Of a DNA stretch of 64,000 bases, positions 31,701 through 41,012 are shown in pieces. Position numbers and translations under genes: made by a program. Below the pieces are notes generated by a model that saw nothing but the letters and a program-made list of their open reading frames with translations, was not told the DNA's origin and ran no database searches. The DNA is from an uncultured Methylococcaceae bacterium (GTDB taxonomy: Bacteria > Pseudomonadota > Gammaproteobacteria > Methylococcales > Methylomonadaceae), in NCBI GenBank assembly GCA_903927955.1, contig CAIYOW010000056.1, forward strand, positions 1 through 64,000, read 5' to 3'. How positions within the stretch are numbered: the first letter of the stretch is position 1; every line of letters starts with the position of its first letter.

Positions 31701-34700
31701 AAATCTGACCTTAAATGCATCAGGATTTTCAGGGTTTGATAACGCGGGCAAGTCAGCACATATCCACGCCAACAGTTTGACTGTGCAAAACCCATCGGGG
31801 GTAAGCAACACTACGGTTGGCAATGGTTCAGGTGAACTGTTCTTATCCGCCGACAGCTATACCCAAGGTGCGGGCAACTTTGCCATCACAGGCTTTAAAG
31901 CGACGGATATTAATATTAGTCATAAGGATGTGGTGGGCAATGCCTTTACAGCGGACGGTAAAAGTAGCCTGACCGTTGCCGGTGACCTTAATGTGATTGC
32001 CGATTATTTGACCGCTACCGGCGGTTCTAATATGGCAATAGATGCCACCGGTCATCAGGCTAATTTTAATGCAGCAGGGGCTTCGGTTAAGCCGGTTGTC
32101 AACGAATATGGCGGGCAAATCAGTGTTGTGGCTGATGGCATCAATTTTAATAGCCAAGTTTCCATGCCGTCCGGCAAGTTGGTGCTTGAAGCCAAGCAAA
32201 ACGATCTGACGGTCGGCTCCAAGGCACAAATTGATTTGGCGGGCCGTGCTGATTATTTTGCTGATTCGGTGCAATACACCTCGGGTGGCACTTTCAGTGC
32301 CATTGCTGACTTGGCTTCAGTGCATCTAAAAGACGGTTCTGCTATCGATTTAAATGGCGGTGGCGGTACAGCCAGCGGTGGCACACTGATTTTAAAAGCA
32401 CCCCATCAATCGGTTGAACTCTCAGGCAAAATCAAAGCAGCGGGTGGTAGTACCCAAATCGATCAGGCCACTTATTACGGCACGGCGAATTTTGATACGG
32501 TCATGCAGGCTTTATCGACAGCGGGCATCACTAATAGCATTTCATTCCGTACCCGAGATGCGGATATTGCACAGGCTGCCGGGCAGCAAGTGCTTGCCAA
32601 TAGCATTAAGTTAGTGGCGGATAAAGGCACTATCAACTTGGCTGGCACACTGAATGCCAGCGGCAGTCAAGGTGGCGCCATCAATCTGTATGCCGGTAAT
32701 GCAATTAACTTGCTTAATGGCAGTCGGTTATTGGCCAAAGGTGCAACCGGCAACGGCGGTACGGTTTTGTTGTCTAGCCTAGCAAGCAGCAGCCATGCGC
32801 TGAGTGTGCAGAAAGGTGCCAGCATTGATGTCAGTGGGGCTGCCAAGGGTGGCGATGTGACGCTACGCGCGTTAAGAAATGGCACAGGGGTTAATATTGA
32901 TCCGGTCATGGGTACTGTTGGCGGTTACAGACATTTTTATGCCGAAGCCGTAAAACAGTATGGCAATGCAGATTTTATTACCCCTGATCAGATTGATGAT
33001 GCATTGGTAGCGCAGATTCAGACCGATACCGATACTTATATGCAAACCGCCCAAGTTAATTTAGGGGCGGGTATTGTGTTGCGCCCAGGGGTTGAGATTG
33101 ACTACCAAGGTAGCTTGGCATTGGTGACCAATTGGGATTTGTTGGCTTGGAAATACAATGGCGTTGCCGGTGATTTGGTGATTAAAGCCTCTGATGGACT
33201 GGCAATGCAAGGGTCTTTAAGTGATGGTTTTGCCAATGACGCTTTAGCCGCTGACCGGTCAGGGGAGACTGTGAAGCCTGTCAACTCATGGTCTTACCAA
33301 TTAGTTTCCGGTGCCGATGTTAATTCGGCAGATACGCTGGCAACCATAAAAGCCAGTGCCGACGAGTTGGCTGCATTTACTAAAGATTTGACTATCGGCA
33401 ATGGCTCTAGCCCAACATATATCAGGACAGGGTCGGGTAGCATAGCCTTGGCTTCGGGTGGCAATATTGTTATTTCGGACCAATATGCCACTGTTTATGT
33501 CGGTGGCAGGATTTCCGACACTAATCCTTACGGGACAACGGGTTCATTAGCGGGTAATTCGGATCACGGTATTCCAACGGCCGACTATCCTGTCGATGGC
33601 GGGAGTTTTAATGTCTATACCGACAATAACATTGTTGGTACTTTTACCGACCAAGTTATCAATAACCTAATCAATACGCCTTTTGCACAATCTAATAGTC
33701 CAGGGAATATTCACCCATCATTGTGGGGCATAAACAATTTCTCTAATTTTGCCGAGAATTTTGGATCATTTGGTGGCGGTGCCGTTAACATCCGTGCAGG
33801 TGGCAGCATTACTGACCTATCAGTGATTATGCCCACCAGTGGTAAGCAAATAGGCACGCCTAAGCTTGATGCTAGCGGTCATCAAATGTTTGATGCCAAT
33901 GGCTACGCACTATTTGTTGACAATAAGCTAGAAATTAATGGCGGTGGCAGTTTATCAGTCAGTGCCAATGGCGATATCAATGGCGGCCTTTATTATTTAG
34001 GGCAAGGGTCAGCTACGATTACATCCGGCGGTCAGATCACTGGCGGTTCCCAATTTACGTCAGGCCCGCAATTATTATTGGGCAACAGCAATATAAGCTT
34101 GCAAGCAAGTAATGGGGTTGAACTATCAGCCGTATCTGATCCTTTGGTGGCTGCGGGCATAGGGTTTTATAGTTATACCGGCACTAGCGGTATTGCTGTC
34201 AGTTCCTTGGCGGGGGATGTCCAGCTAGGTACAGACAATTCTATTGTTGCGGCGGCAAACGGTTTTACTGGTGACACCAACAGGGTCACCTTATCGAATG
34301 TCTACCCGGCATCGCTGCAAGCGGTCGCTTACGGCGGTAATGTGCTGTTGGGCAATATAAATTTATTCCCTTCAACGCAATCTAATGTGGCAGTGCTGGC
34401 TAGGGATGGAGTCACTGGCATTGTTGGGCAGCAAGGTTCGGTCAGTATGCTGGATATTCCTGTTGATGCTTTGCCCAATGCTTATTCGCCAGGTTTTATC
34501 GGAACTCATGACCCTGCCACTATTGCCGCTTTATTTTCATTCCCAGTTAAAGACATCGTTAATAATACCCCTTACACAACCAATGCACCGATACTACATG
34601 CCAATGATAATCAGAATGCTTATGTAGTCACCCAAAAAGGTGATATTAATGGCATTAAGCTATACATTGCTAAATCGGGTATCGTTAAGGCGGCAAGGGA

Positions 34701-36183
34701 TATTGTCAATATTAATGTGACCTTACAAAACAATAATGCCAGTAATGTGTCTGTGGTATCGGCAGGCAGGGACATCACCAATCCGGCAGATTTAAACTCA
34801 ATCGGTACGCTTGACTCCAGTAGCTCCATTGCCAAAATAGCTATTAACGGCCCGGGTGAATTTTTAGTGACCAGTGGTCGAAATACTGACTTAGGTTTGT
34901 CGGATGGGATTATTTCTTACGGTAATTTGGAACAAAGCAATTTGGCGAAGGGCGGGGCAAATTTGACCGTTATTGCCGGGCTTAATGAAAGTGCCCCTAA
35001 TTACACTGGTTTTATCAATTATTTAAGTAATCTTAACAAGACATTCACCTTGTCCCAATCATCCATAGCGGGCTTCACCGCCCATGTGGCAAAAGAAGCG
35101 GGCTACGCACCTACAGTGAATGTCACTAACTGTGATGCATCAGCAAATTGTGATGTCACTGTCAGTTATGGCAATGTATTGGCTGATGTGAACAAAATAA
35201 TAGGTGATTTTGTCAGGGCATTACCGGGCAATGGTGCATTGACAGACGCTCAGGCGATGACCGTATTTGCAGGATTAAGTCCAGACAGCTACTTGTCAAT
35301 CCAACCTCAGCTAAATGCAGCATTGAGCGGGCCACTTTATGATGAGCTTATCCTCGCGGGTAGTGCATCGGCGGCGGATAAGTCAGCGGGTAATGCCAGC
35401 GGCTTTGCGGCAATCAACGAATTGTTCCCTGGCTCAAATTGGAGCGGTGATTTAAGCTTAATTTTCAGTACCATTCAAACCCAACAGGGCGGCGATATTA
35501 ATTTGTTAGTGCCAGGCGGGTCAATTGATGCGGGCTTACCCTTTGCTTTCCCTGGATTGACCAAAAGCTCTGCTGACCTAGGTATTATTACCCAATCCAC
35601 TGGCAACATTAACGTGTTTGCCAACAGCAATTTTGAAGTTAACCAGTCCCGTGTGTTCACCCAAGGAGGGGGGGATATTTTGCTATGGTCTTCAGCGGGT
35701 AACATTGATGCAGGTCGTGGTGCAAAATCGGCCTTGTCTGTGCCGTTGCTAAGCGTGGACTACCAAAACAACCTTAAACGCACATCCATACAACCTGCGT
35801 TATCAGGCAGTGGTATTAGGGCGGCAGCCAATTATGGCTTGCCCAGTGGTAATGCCTACTTGTTTGCCCCGGGTGGTGTGGTCAATGCTGGTGAGGCAGG
35901 TATTGGTGCTAATAACGTGACCATTTCCGCCACGGCGGTAATTGGCGCCAATAATATTCAGGTGGGTGGTGTGGGTACTGGCGTACCCGCTGCGTCAGCC
36001 AGTGTTGCTGCCGGTTTGACTGGAGTCAGTAACGTGGCAGCCAACGTCACCCAAGTGGCACAAGCGGCTATTGATTCGGCTGATGATGGCAAGTCTAAGA
36101 ATAAACACGCGGCTATGGGTGTGTTAAGCGTGGAAGTGTTGGCGAGCAACAAGTGTAAAGACCCACACGGTTGTAAAAACTGA
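25729..36183 (+). CDS. Giant TPS exoprotein (TpsA), filamentous haemagglutinin N-terminal domain, 3484 aa
   Basis: N-terminal TPS domain (NGQVYLYNQNGFLFGKDSVVDTHALVASSLNIS), long beta-helix-type repeats; downstream of TpsB. Confidence 0.95.
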   Translation: MVIKSNITHSSLDEVFKLSPLAACIRVAIAGGLLMSPMMTAQAEDAASAHLSAALEAATGLPTPQDAATANYVSHHGTVETVDISGNTSPTTLNWQDFNIAAGHTVDFKEHDSSSIALNNIHQGDASQILGNITANGQVYLYNQNGFLFGKDSVVDTHALVASSLNISDAAFTRNQPGLGGDGAAVNKNSLIKVESGAKIIARGNDGLVILAGPTVENDGAISADNYGQVILVASQDKVYLHAADIKSPFHGLVVEVGTGGKVTNVGDVLAKQGNITMAGFIVNQEGRLTATTSVNENGSIRLLAEEGGSANADGTLKASTTTVRSSDLGDGLGVHSSVNMGSASHTDILLDDSAGTATDAQAQPQSLIQVVADKVDLQGKNGSGPGASIIAPGAKVSMIATTTPGDIDPISGQLIGVTHKNGADAGRVLLEQGSSIDVSGIQNIQVAMARNEAAISVQSYDLRDSPLQKSGPLLGTTVYVDLRQATSIVDISGSQARIARSVEERLGNGGAVNIVSDGDVIVDKGAAINISGGSIDYQSGYVHQSQLIDQFGRLVNISQADPNQIYTSVAGVIVEHHDKWITDPNQYIRYYTPAYSQGRYEQGYVQGLNAGSVNIVTPQLMWAGDLQAHTVSGPYQRDAGSAPTGGAFNFNVANSELQTFDITLLNAQQNIAFVSANSAVQAALQWANLGINDAIPTSKGSPADLLLSQDFVNKSGLQKISVQTLSGNASIAADVTLQPSLNLASAGSLTLQAKNIDVQGNIYLPSGNVNLLARDLSSDDANSTVTVSAHSSVDVSGRWVNDFQQGNSSVLPVSPKSIDGGNVHISSQGNVFLNAGSSIKADGGAWNSQTNTLTAGKGGGINLESAALNTNTARLHLDGQLSAYGLAKGGTLTLNSSTIMVSGTALPVTDDVLLLTANANGNLAVAQNSGFSAINLESNKGVLAVTGDVNLHLIQQNRQLQGNYYTQASGASIAGFSTVQTLPDALRGAVNLNLSGYSGVTMATGSAIVADNNATVSLTSLSQGGVFVDGTINTPGGSINLLLKGDSNNSSYESNKAIWLGDHAQLLAQGSVVYNIPDQRAITTGNVLKGGTVTLEADRGYVVLHNGSLIDVSGSSAMLDLPKANSAGTLITGYQPTKVGSDAGQVNLTAAGGMVLDGKLSGFAGSSTNKNGQLDVTLTNGKDNVDRSPGGSGASFPAVPQYVININQNQPVLLDGKLNYGDNLDNYLKDHNSINTDGSLYGKATITSDLISQGGFDDIRLVSDVVNFSGNVDLTVKSRFDATASIISWSADANSGDSAGAVNLNTAYLNIASPVWTPTTTVSPLHAGKGSFTSNAVWTDLTGATVWNGFADLTLNNQHELRGIGQLNTQQSTVNGNTIDVYAGYIGSLTTSANINLKASQIYPTTLSQFSFNVDSTLNPTGTINITGNNNRDASPLSANGTLSFNASVINQDGVLKAPFGTIALAATNSLTLGADSLTSVSGAGLLVPFGTTLGGKSWVFPYSQYSLVYNSKPDYNPIQNKQVHLSSPAINLSKGSVVDISGGGDLVSYEFRTGIGGTNDYLAQGSASYNGGFAIVPALASSLLPYDPLLNETQLSLYQAGSSVYLNGGNGVAAGVYTIMPASYALLPGAYLVTPVSNSQDTVVNSQRTDGVPIVSGYYTDTATGTKDARSSAFMIENGTQIRSHSSYAEYTANSFFNSSTNTSLLPKDSGQLLLEAQNELLLQGTIKSTAASGGKGAKVDIAAANIDVVKQLSAQPTPNQLQILASDLNNLNVDSLFLGGTRSRDNVTGDINLNVGTDTVTIENGVTLVTKDLLLAANLQVEVKKDVVLTASGAVNTGDKVFNVLGNGALLRVSEDQQVTVNRKNFDGTVPDGTTGDLLIDAGSTINVGSVTNASGAALQSVLLDASHASNLSGKLIMQGGALSLNVNGVDLGDAIPGDTGTALALSNAQLADLKVDTLVINSGGAINVYGNVGHIAADGSVTDLQFKNLTLNASGFSGFDNAGKSAHIHANSLTVQNPSGVSNTTVGNGSGELFLSADSYTQGAGNFAITGFKATDINISHKDVVGNAFTADGKSSLTVAGDLNVIADYLTATGGSNMAIDATGHQANFNAAGASVKPVVNEYGGQISVVADGINFNSQVSMPSGKLVLEAKQNDLTVGSKAQIDLAGRADYFADSVQYTSGGTFSAIADLASVHLKDGSAIDLNGGGGTASGGTLILKAPHQSVELSGKIKAAGGSTQIDQATYYGTANFDTVMQALSTAGITNSISFRTRDADIAQAAGQQVLANSIKLVADKGTINLAGTLNASGSQGGAINLYAGNAINLLNGSRLLAKGATGNGGTVLLSSLASSSHALSVQKGASIDVSGAAKGGDVTLRALRNGTGVNIDPVMGTVGGYRHFYAEAVKQYGNADFITPDQIDDALVAQIQTDTDTYMQTAQVNLGAGIVLRPGVEIDYQGSLALVTNWDLLAWKYNGVAGDLVIKASDGLAMQGSLSDGFANDALAADRSGETVKPVNSWSYQLVSGADVNSADTLATIKASADELAAFTKDLTIGNGSSPTYIRTGSGSIALASGGNIVISDQYATVYVGGRISDTNPYGTTGSLAGNSDHGIPTADYPVDGGSFNVYTDNNIVGTFTDQVINNLINTPFAQSNSPGNIHPSLWGINNFSNFAENFGSFGGGAVNIRAGGSITDLSVIMPTSGKQIGTPKLDASGHQMFDANGYALFVDNKLEINGGGSLSVSANGDINGGLYYLGQGSATITSGGQITGGSQFTSGPQLLLGNSNISLQASNGVELSAVSDPLVAAGIGFYSYTGTSGIAVSSLAGDVQLGTDNSIVAAANGFTGDTNRVTLSNVYPASLQAVAYGGNVLLGNINLFPSTQSNVAVLARDGVTGIVGQQGSVSMLDIPVDALPNAYSPGFIGTHDPATIAALFSFPVKDIVNNTPYTTNAPILHANDNQNAYVVTQKGDINGIKLYIAKSGIVKAARDIVNINVTLQNNNASNVSVVSAGRDITNPADLNSIGTLDSSSSIAKIAINGPGEFLVTSGRNTDLGLSDGIISYGNLEQSNLAKGGANLTVIAGLNESAPNYTGFINYLSNLNKTFTLSQSSIAGFTAHVAKEAGYAPTVNVTNCDASANCDVTVSYGNVLADVNKIIGDFVRALPGNGALTDAQAMTVFAGLSPDSYLSIQPQLNAALSGPLYDELILAGSASAADKSAGNASGFAAINELFPGSNWSGDLSLIFSTIQTQQGGDINLLVPGGSIDAGLPFAFPGLTKSSADLGIITQSTGNINVFANSNFEVNQSRVFTQGGGDILLWSSAGNIDAGRGAKSALSVPLLSVDYQNNLKRTSIQPALSGSGIRAAANYGLPSGNAYLFAPGGVVNAGEAGIGANNVTISATAVIGANNIQVGGVGTGVPAASASVAAGLTGVSNVAANVTQVAQAAIDSADDGKSKNKHAAMGVLSVEVLASNKCKDPHGCKN

Positions 36184-36311
36184 CCCTAATGGCTTTTTAT
36201 AATAGAAAATTTGATGTGTATTAAACAGTTGACCAACACTATTGCTTGGTTAATTAATACTTTTGTAACTAATTTAAGTGATAATCCAATTATCAAATTA
36301 AATGGGAAATA

Positions 36312-38129
36312 ATGATGAAACGGTTTTGGCTTTTACTGATGTGCCTGATTTTGTTGCCGAACATGGCTTCCGCTTGGTGGAATGACGATTGGGGATACAA
36401 GAAAAAAATCAACTTGGACAAACAAAAACTCCAGCAATCGGGTGAAACCATTCCGGGTGACGCTTTTGCTTTGGTGCGTTTGCATACCGGCAACTTTGCT
36501 TACTTTGCCGAACTGGCGGAGCAAGGCAAAGATTTTCGGGTGTTGGCAGATGACGAAAAGACACCATTAAAGTACTTTATCGAAAAGCTTGATACGGTCA
36601 ATGAAATGGCCTTGATATGGGTCAAGTTGCCTGCTGATATTGCCACCCAGCCTGAGCCTGCTTTCTGGTTGTATTACGCCAATGCCGAAGCGGTTGACGC
36701 GCAAGATGCACCCGGTTCATTTGCCGTTAATGAAGTGTTGGCTTATCCCTTTACCGGCACAGCCATCAAAGATTTGACCGCTAATGCCAATAACCCTTCG
36801 GAAGCCACCGCCACCTTGGCGGACAGCGGTCTGATCGGTGCGGCAGCGCAATTTCAGGGTACACAAGTTATCAGGGTGCCTGCTGCGCCTTCCCTGCAAA
36901 TGACACCCGCCAACGGCTGGACTTTTTCTACTTGGTTGAAGTTTGACCAGCCGCAAAGCAATGCGGTGGTGTTGCAACGGGTTGCACCTGCTGCGGGTAT
37001 CACACTGGCTATCAAAGACCAAACCCCAGTGCTTGAAGTGAGCGGTGATGCCGGTAAACAAGAATTTACTGGCACTGCCACGTTGGCACCGGGTGCTTGG
37101 CATAATGTGGCGGTAGTTGCCAATGCGAGCGAATTGCTGCTGTATGTGGATGGTGTGGCTGCCGGTAATTTTGCTTATGCCCTACCTGAATTGTCTGGTG
37201 AAATTACCTTAGGTGCCGATGCCATTGCTGCGCGTGGTTTTAACGGCTTGTTGGATCAATTGACCTTGTATAAAGTGGCTCGTGATGCCAATGCCATAAA
37301 ATTTGATGTCGATATGCAGGGAGCCAGCTCGACTATCCTGACTTACGGTGATGATGCCGGCCCAGACAGTGAAGAAGGTGGCGAGTCTTATGTAGTGGCG
37401 ACCTTAAAGAACGTGACCATTGATGGCTGGGTGATTATCGGCATTTTGATGGTGATGTTTGTTATCAGTACCATTGTGATGGTCTCTAAAGGCATAGTTT
37501 TAAGTAGTGTGGGCAAATACAACAAACGCTTTGAAGAAGCTTTTGCCGCATTGGGCAGCCGTGATTTCAGCGCCCTGGACAAGCAGGATGAAAGCGGGCA
37601 AGAAGCGTTTGATGAATCACCCCTATTATTTTCATTAACGGCAAAACATGACGATTTTTCCGGTTCGCCGCTGTATCGCATTTACCATGTTGGCGTGCAG
37701 GAAATGAACAAGCGTTTGTCAAAGCCTGCTGGTGCTTCAGCCCAGTCGGCTAATATATTGAGCGCTTCAGCAATGGCGGCTGTTAAAGCCTCTATGGATG
37801 CGGTAGTGGTGCGTGAACTGCAAAAGCTAAATTCACAAATGGTGTTGCTGACCATAGCCATTTCCGGCGGCCCGTTCTTGGGTCTGCTGGGTACGGTGGT
37901 CGGGGTAATGATTACCTTTGCGGCCATCGCGGTGAGCGGAGAAGTAAACGTTAACGCGATTGCTCCCGGTATTGCTGCGGCCTTGACGGCAACAGTGGTG
38001 GGTTTGGCGGTGGCGATTCCGGCACTGTTTGGCTATAACTATTTGGGTAGCCAAATTAAAGTTGTGACAGCAGATTTGCATGTTTTCGTGGATGAATTCG
38101 TTGCCAAGTTGGCCGAAGAACATACTTAA
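36312..38129 (+). CDS. DUF2341 / LamG-like domain protein fused to MotA/TolQ/ExbB proton-channel domain
   Basis: WWNDDWGYKKKINLDK (DUF2341-like), LamG-like middle (GWTFSTWLKF...LLLYVDGVAAG), C-terminal ISGGPFLGLLGTVVGVMITFAAIA (ExbB). Confidence 0.88.
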   Translation: MMKRFWLLLMCLILLPNMASAWWNDDWGYKKKINLDKQKLQQSGETIPGDAFALVRLHTGNFAYFAELAEQGKDFRVLADDEKTPLKYFIEKLDTVNEMALIWVKLPADIATQPEPAFWLYYANAEAVDAQDAPGSFAVNEVLAYPFTGTAIKDLTANANNPSEATATLADSGLIGAAAQFQGTQVIRVPAAPSLQMTPANGWTFSTWLKFDQPQSNAVVLQRVAPAAGITLAIKDQTPVLEVSGDAGKQEFTGTATLAPGAWHNVAVVANASELLLYVDGVAAGNFAYALPELSGEITLGADAIAARGFNGLLDQLTLYKVARDANAIKFDVDMQGASSTILTYGDDAGPDSEEGGESYVVATLKNVTIDGWVIIGILMVMFVISTIVMVSKGIVLSSVGKYNKRFEEAFAALGSRDFSALDKQDESGQEAFDESPLLFSLTAKHDDFSGSPLYRIYHVGVQEMNKRLSKPAGASAQSANILSASAMAAVKASMDAVVVRELQKLNSQMVLLTIAISGGPFLGLLGTVVGVMITFAAIAVSGEVNVNAIAPGIAAALTATVVGLAVAIPALFGYNYLGSQIKVVTADLHVFVDEFVAKLAEEHT

Positions 38130-38148
38130 GCACAATAGGTAATATGCC

Positions 38149-38553
38149 ATGAAAGTTCAAGAAGAAAATGCGGCGTACGACGAAATTAACATTACCCCAA
38201 TGCTTGATTTGGCTTATGTATTGCTGGTGGTGTTCATTCTGATGACCACTGCGGCGGTGCAGGGTATTACCGTCAACTTACCTAAAGCCAGTGATGCGCC
38301 CAGCTTATCTAAACCCCAAACCAAGGCGATCACCATAACCGCTGATGGCACGATATTTCTGGATACTTATCCGGTGACTATGGAGCAATTGGAGTCCTCT
38401 TTGCAGCAATACAAAGCGGTCAACCCGGCTTTGCCGGTGGTTATCAAAGGTGATGCCGCCGTGCAGTATGTCAATATTGTCAATGTGCTGGCTATGTTGG
38501 GTAAGTTGGACATCACGCAAATCGGTCTTGTCACCCAAAATCTAGTCAAATAA
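38149..38553 (+). CDS. ExbD/TolR-family biopolymer transporter
   Basis: EINITPMLDLAYVLLVVFILMTTAAVQGITVNLPKAS. Confidence 0.95.
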   Translation: MKVQEENAAYDEINITPMLDLAYVLLVVFILMTTAAVQGITVNLPKASDAPSLSKPQTKAITITADGTIFLDTYPVTMEQLESSLQQYKAVNPALPVVIKGDAAVQYVNIVNVLAMLGKLDITQIGLVTQNLVK

Positions 38554-38563
38554 GACCGTCGGT

Positions 38564-39232
38564 ATGACTACACATAAAAAGAAATTTAAGGCTTATATCC
38601 CCTCCATAATAGGCGGCGTGGTGTTGCTGGTGTCAGTTGCTTTCATCGTAAAGTTTATTGGCAATATGGAGGACAAGCCGGAAAAAAAGGAAAGGAAAAT
38701 TCAGCCGATCACGATGGTCAAGCCGCCACCGCCACCGCCACCGCCACCTAAAGTGGAACAGCCACCACCGCCAGAAGAGAAAATGGAGCAAGTGGAGCCT
38801 GAGCAAGAGGCCGAACCAGAACCGTTGCCGGATGTGGCCAATGAGCCACCTCCCGGTGATTTGGGCTTGGATGCCGAAGGTGGTGCGGGTTCCGACGGTT
38901 TCGGTTTGGTTGGGCGTAAAGGCGGTAAGGGTCTGTTGGGTGGCGGTGAAGGCGGCAACCCGTTTGCTTGGTATCACGGCATTATTAAAAATGAAGTGCA
39001 AGAGCTGCTGTCCGAAAAAGACGAATTGCGTAAGAAAGGTTTCACCGCGATTGTTGATATTTGGATAGAACCGGATGGTTCCGTTAAGCGTGTTGAAGTC
39101 GCCAGAGGCAGCAACGATGCTGAAATTGATGCCTTGCTGACCAAGGTGTTGGGCAAATTGAAAAAATTTAATGAGCCGCCTCCCGCTGGCTTGGAACAAC
39201 CCGTCAAGTTACGGATAAAAGACACAATTTAA
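38564..39232 (+). CDS. TonB-like energy transducer
   Basis: Single N-terminal TM, proline-rich PPPPPPPPPKVEQPPPPEEK, TonB_C-like C-terminus. Confidence 0.9.
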   Translation: MTTHKKKFKAYIPSIIGGVVLLVSVAFIVKFIGNMEDKPEKKERKIQPITMVKPPPPPPPPPKVEQPPPPEEKMEQVEPEQEAEPEPLPDVANEPPPGDLGLDAEGGAGSDGFGLVGRKGGKGLLGGGEGGNPFAWYHGIIKNEVQELLSEKDELRKKGFTAIVDIWIEPDGSVKRVEVARGSNDAEIDALLTKVLGKLKKFNEPPPAGLEQPVKLRIKDTI

Positions 39233-39255
39233 CAGCTATTTAAACAGGTATAGAT

Positions 39256-41010
39256 ATGGACAATAAACAGCAGTTGCTGGCTTTTGCGCTTTGTGGTTTG
39301 GTGGGTCTGGCCCAAGCGGGTGAAAAAGAGGAGCTTCTTAAACTGCGTAACACCACAACTAATCTGATTAAAGAATTAGTCAAACAAGGCGTGTTAACTG
39401 AAAAAGTGGCGGATGAAATGATTAAGCGGGCGGAGGCCGATGCCGAAAAGCAAGCTGCCAGCCAAGCTAAAGCCGGTTCTGCCGCCGACACCACACCCGC
39501 CGAACCTGGCGAAGTGCGTGTGCCTTATGTACCTGATTTTGTAAAAGACGAAATACGCCAGCAAGTGCGTTCGGAACTGCGTGCTGATGTGGCCCAAGAT
39601 GTCATAAAAGAAGCCAAAACCCAACAATGGGGCGTTCCCAGTGCTTTGCCCGATTGGATTAACCGCTTTAAGTTGTCTGGCGATTTGCGTTTGCGTTCGC
39701 AAGGCGATTACATGGCTCCGGGTAATAATTCGCCAGCTTCGCCGGGAGGTGGTTATTATAATAACTATCAGGCCATCAATAATGGTGCTTCCTTTTCGCC
39801 TGATGTTGCTAATGAGTCTTTTTATAACACGACTACTGGAAGGCAATGGTTCAGGGAGCGGTTACGCTTGGCCATTGATGCCAAAATTAACGACAGTTTA
39901 AAAACCGGCATCCGTTTGGCGACGGGCAACATCCCCAACCCTATCTCCACTAACCAAACCTTAGGCAATTACGGCGGTCAATATCAGTTTAACTTGGATC
40001 GTGCTTTCTTAAAATACGAAGCAGTTGACTCTGATGGCTACAAATGGCTGACCGTAGCCGGTGGTCGTACCCAAAATCCTTGGTTTGTGGGGGGCGGCGA
40101 GTTTACTGGCGGCAGTGAGTTGGTTTGGGATGCTGATTTGTCGTTTGAAGGTATATATACCACGGCACGGCACAATTTGTCTTCCAGTGACGGTATAGCC
40201 GAAAAATCCGACAGTTCCCGTTCGGTGTTTATGACAGTGGGTGCTTTCCCATTACAGGACTCACTCAATAACCGCGCAACGGCAGGTGGGGCGTTCTCGC
40301 AATCGCAATCGTCACATAACAAATGGATGTTTGGCGGTCAGACCGGTTTGGAATGGGGCTTCGACAATCAAGATGTGTTCAGTATGGCGGCAGCGTATTA
40401 TGATTATCAAAATGTAAAAGCATCAATAAACAATAATATATATACTAATATATCCTCTTGTGCCAATAATACGGCTAACAATAACCAATCAGTCCCTCAG
40501 TTTATGCAAGGCGGTAATAGTGTAACGGCTATTTGTACCGATGCCAGCAACAATCCGGGCTTGGTAGGCTTGGCTTCTGACTTTAAGATTGTCAATGTTA
40601 ACGGTAGTTACAATATGGCGATGTTTGCCCCTTACCACGTGGTATTAGCGGGTGATTTTGCCAAAAACATAGGCAACGTAATGCGTAATGCCGCATTATT
40701 GAACCCCTATAACAGCGGCACTAACGCTTGGCAAGTACGGATGGATGCGGGTTGGCCAAAGGTTGACCGTAATGGTCAATGGAACGTGTTTGCCCAATAC
40801 CGTTATATAGAATCTAACGCGGTTTTGGATGCTTACACCGACTCCGACTTCCATTTGGGTGGCACCAATACCAAAGGGTGGTCGATGGGTGGTAACTACG
40901 GTATCATGAAAAACACTTGGCTGACCGGACGCTGGTTAAGCACAGATATGATCAGTGGGCCTAAATGGGGTATAGACACCCTGCAACTTGACATCAACAC
41001 GAGATTCTAA
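39256..41010 (+). CDS. Putative porin with N-terminal periplasmic linker
   Basis: Signal-like N-terminus; RFKLSGDLRLRSQGD...RLRLAIDAKINDSLKTGIRLATG...; terminal aromatic ...LQLDINTRF. Confidence 0.85.
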   Translation: MDNKQQLLAFALCGLVGLAQAGEKEELLKLRNTTTNLIKELVKQGVLTEKVADEMIKRAEADAEKQAASQAKAGSAADTTPAEPGEVRVPYVPDFVKDEIRQQVRSELRADVAQDVIKEAKTQQWGVPSALPDWINRFKLSGDLRLRSQGDYMAPGNNSPASPGGGYYNNYQAINNGASFSPDVANESFYNTTTGRQWFRERLRLAIDAKINDSLKTGIRLATGNIPNPISTNQTLGNYGGQYQFNLDRAFLKYEAVDSDGYKWLTVAGGRTQNPWFVGGGEFTGGSELVWDADLSFEGIYTTARHNLSSSDGIAEKSDSSRSVFMTVGAFPLQDSLNNRATAGGAFSQSQSSHNKWMFGGQTGLEWGFDNQDVFSMAAAYYDYQNVKASINNNIYTNISSCANNTANNNQSVPQFMQGGNSVTAICTDASNNPGLVGLASDFKIVNVNGSYNMAMFAPYHVVLAGDFAKNIGNVMRNAALLNPYNSGTNAWQVRMDAGWPKVDRNGQWNVFAQYRYIESNAVLDAYTDSDFHLGGTNTKGWSMGGNYGIMKNTWLTGRWLSTDMISGPKWGIDTLQLDINTRF

Positions 41011-41012
41011 TC

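Noticed and set aside
38722-38752. CCR-triplet microsatellite-like tract as phase-variation site
   Set aside because: The repeat is a trinucleotide coding for polyproline in a TonB-like spacer; length changes would stay in frame, so no on/off switching expected.
38633-39199. 188-aa minus-strand ORF rich in W/R
   Set aside because: Antisense of the proline-rich TonB-like gene.
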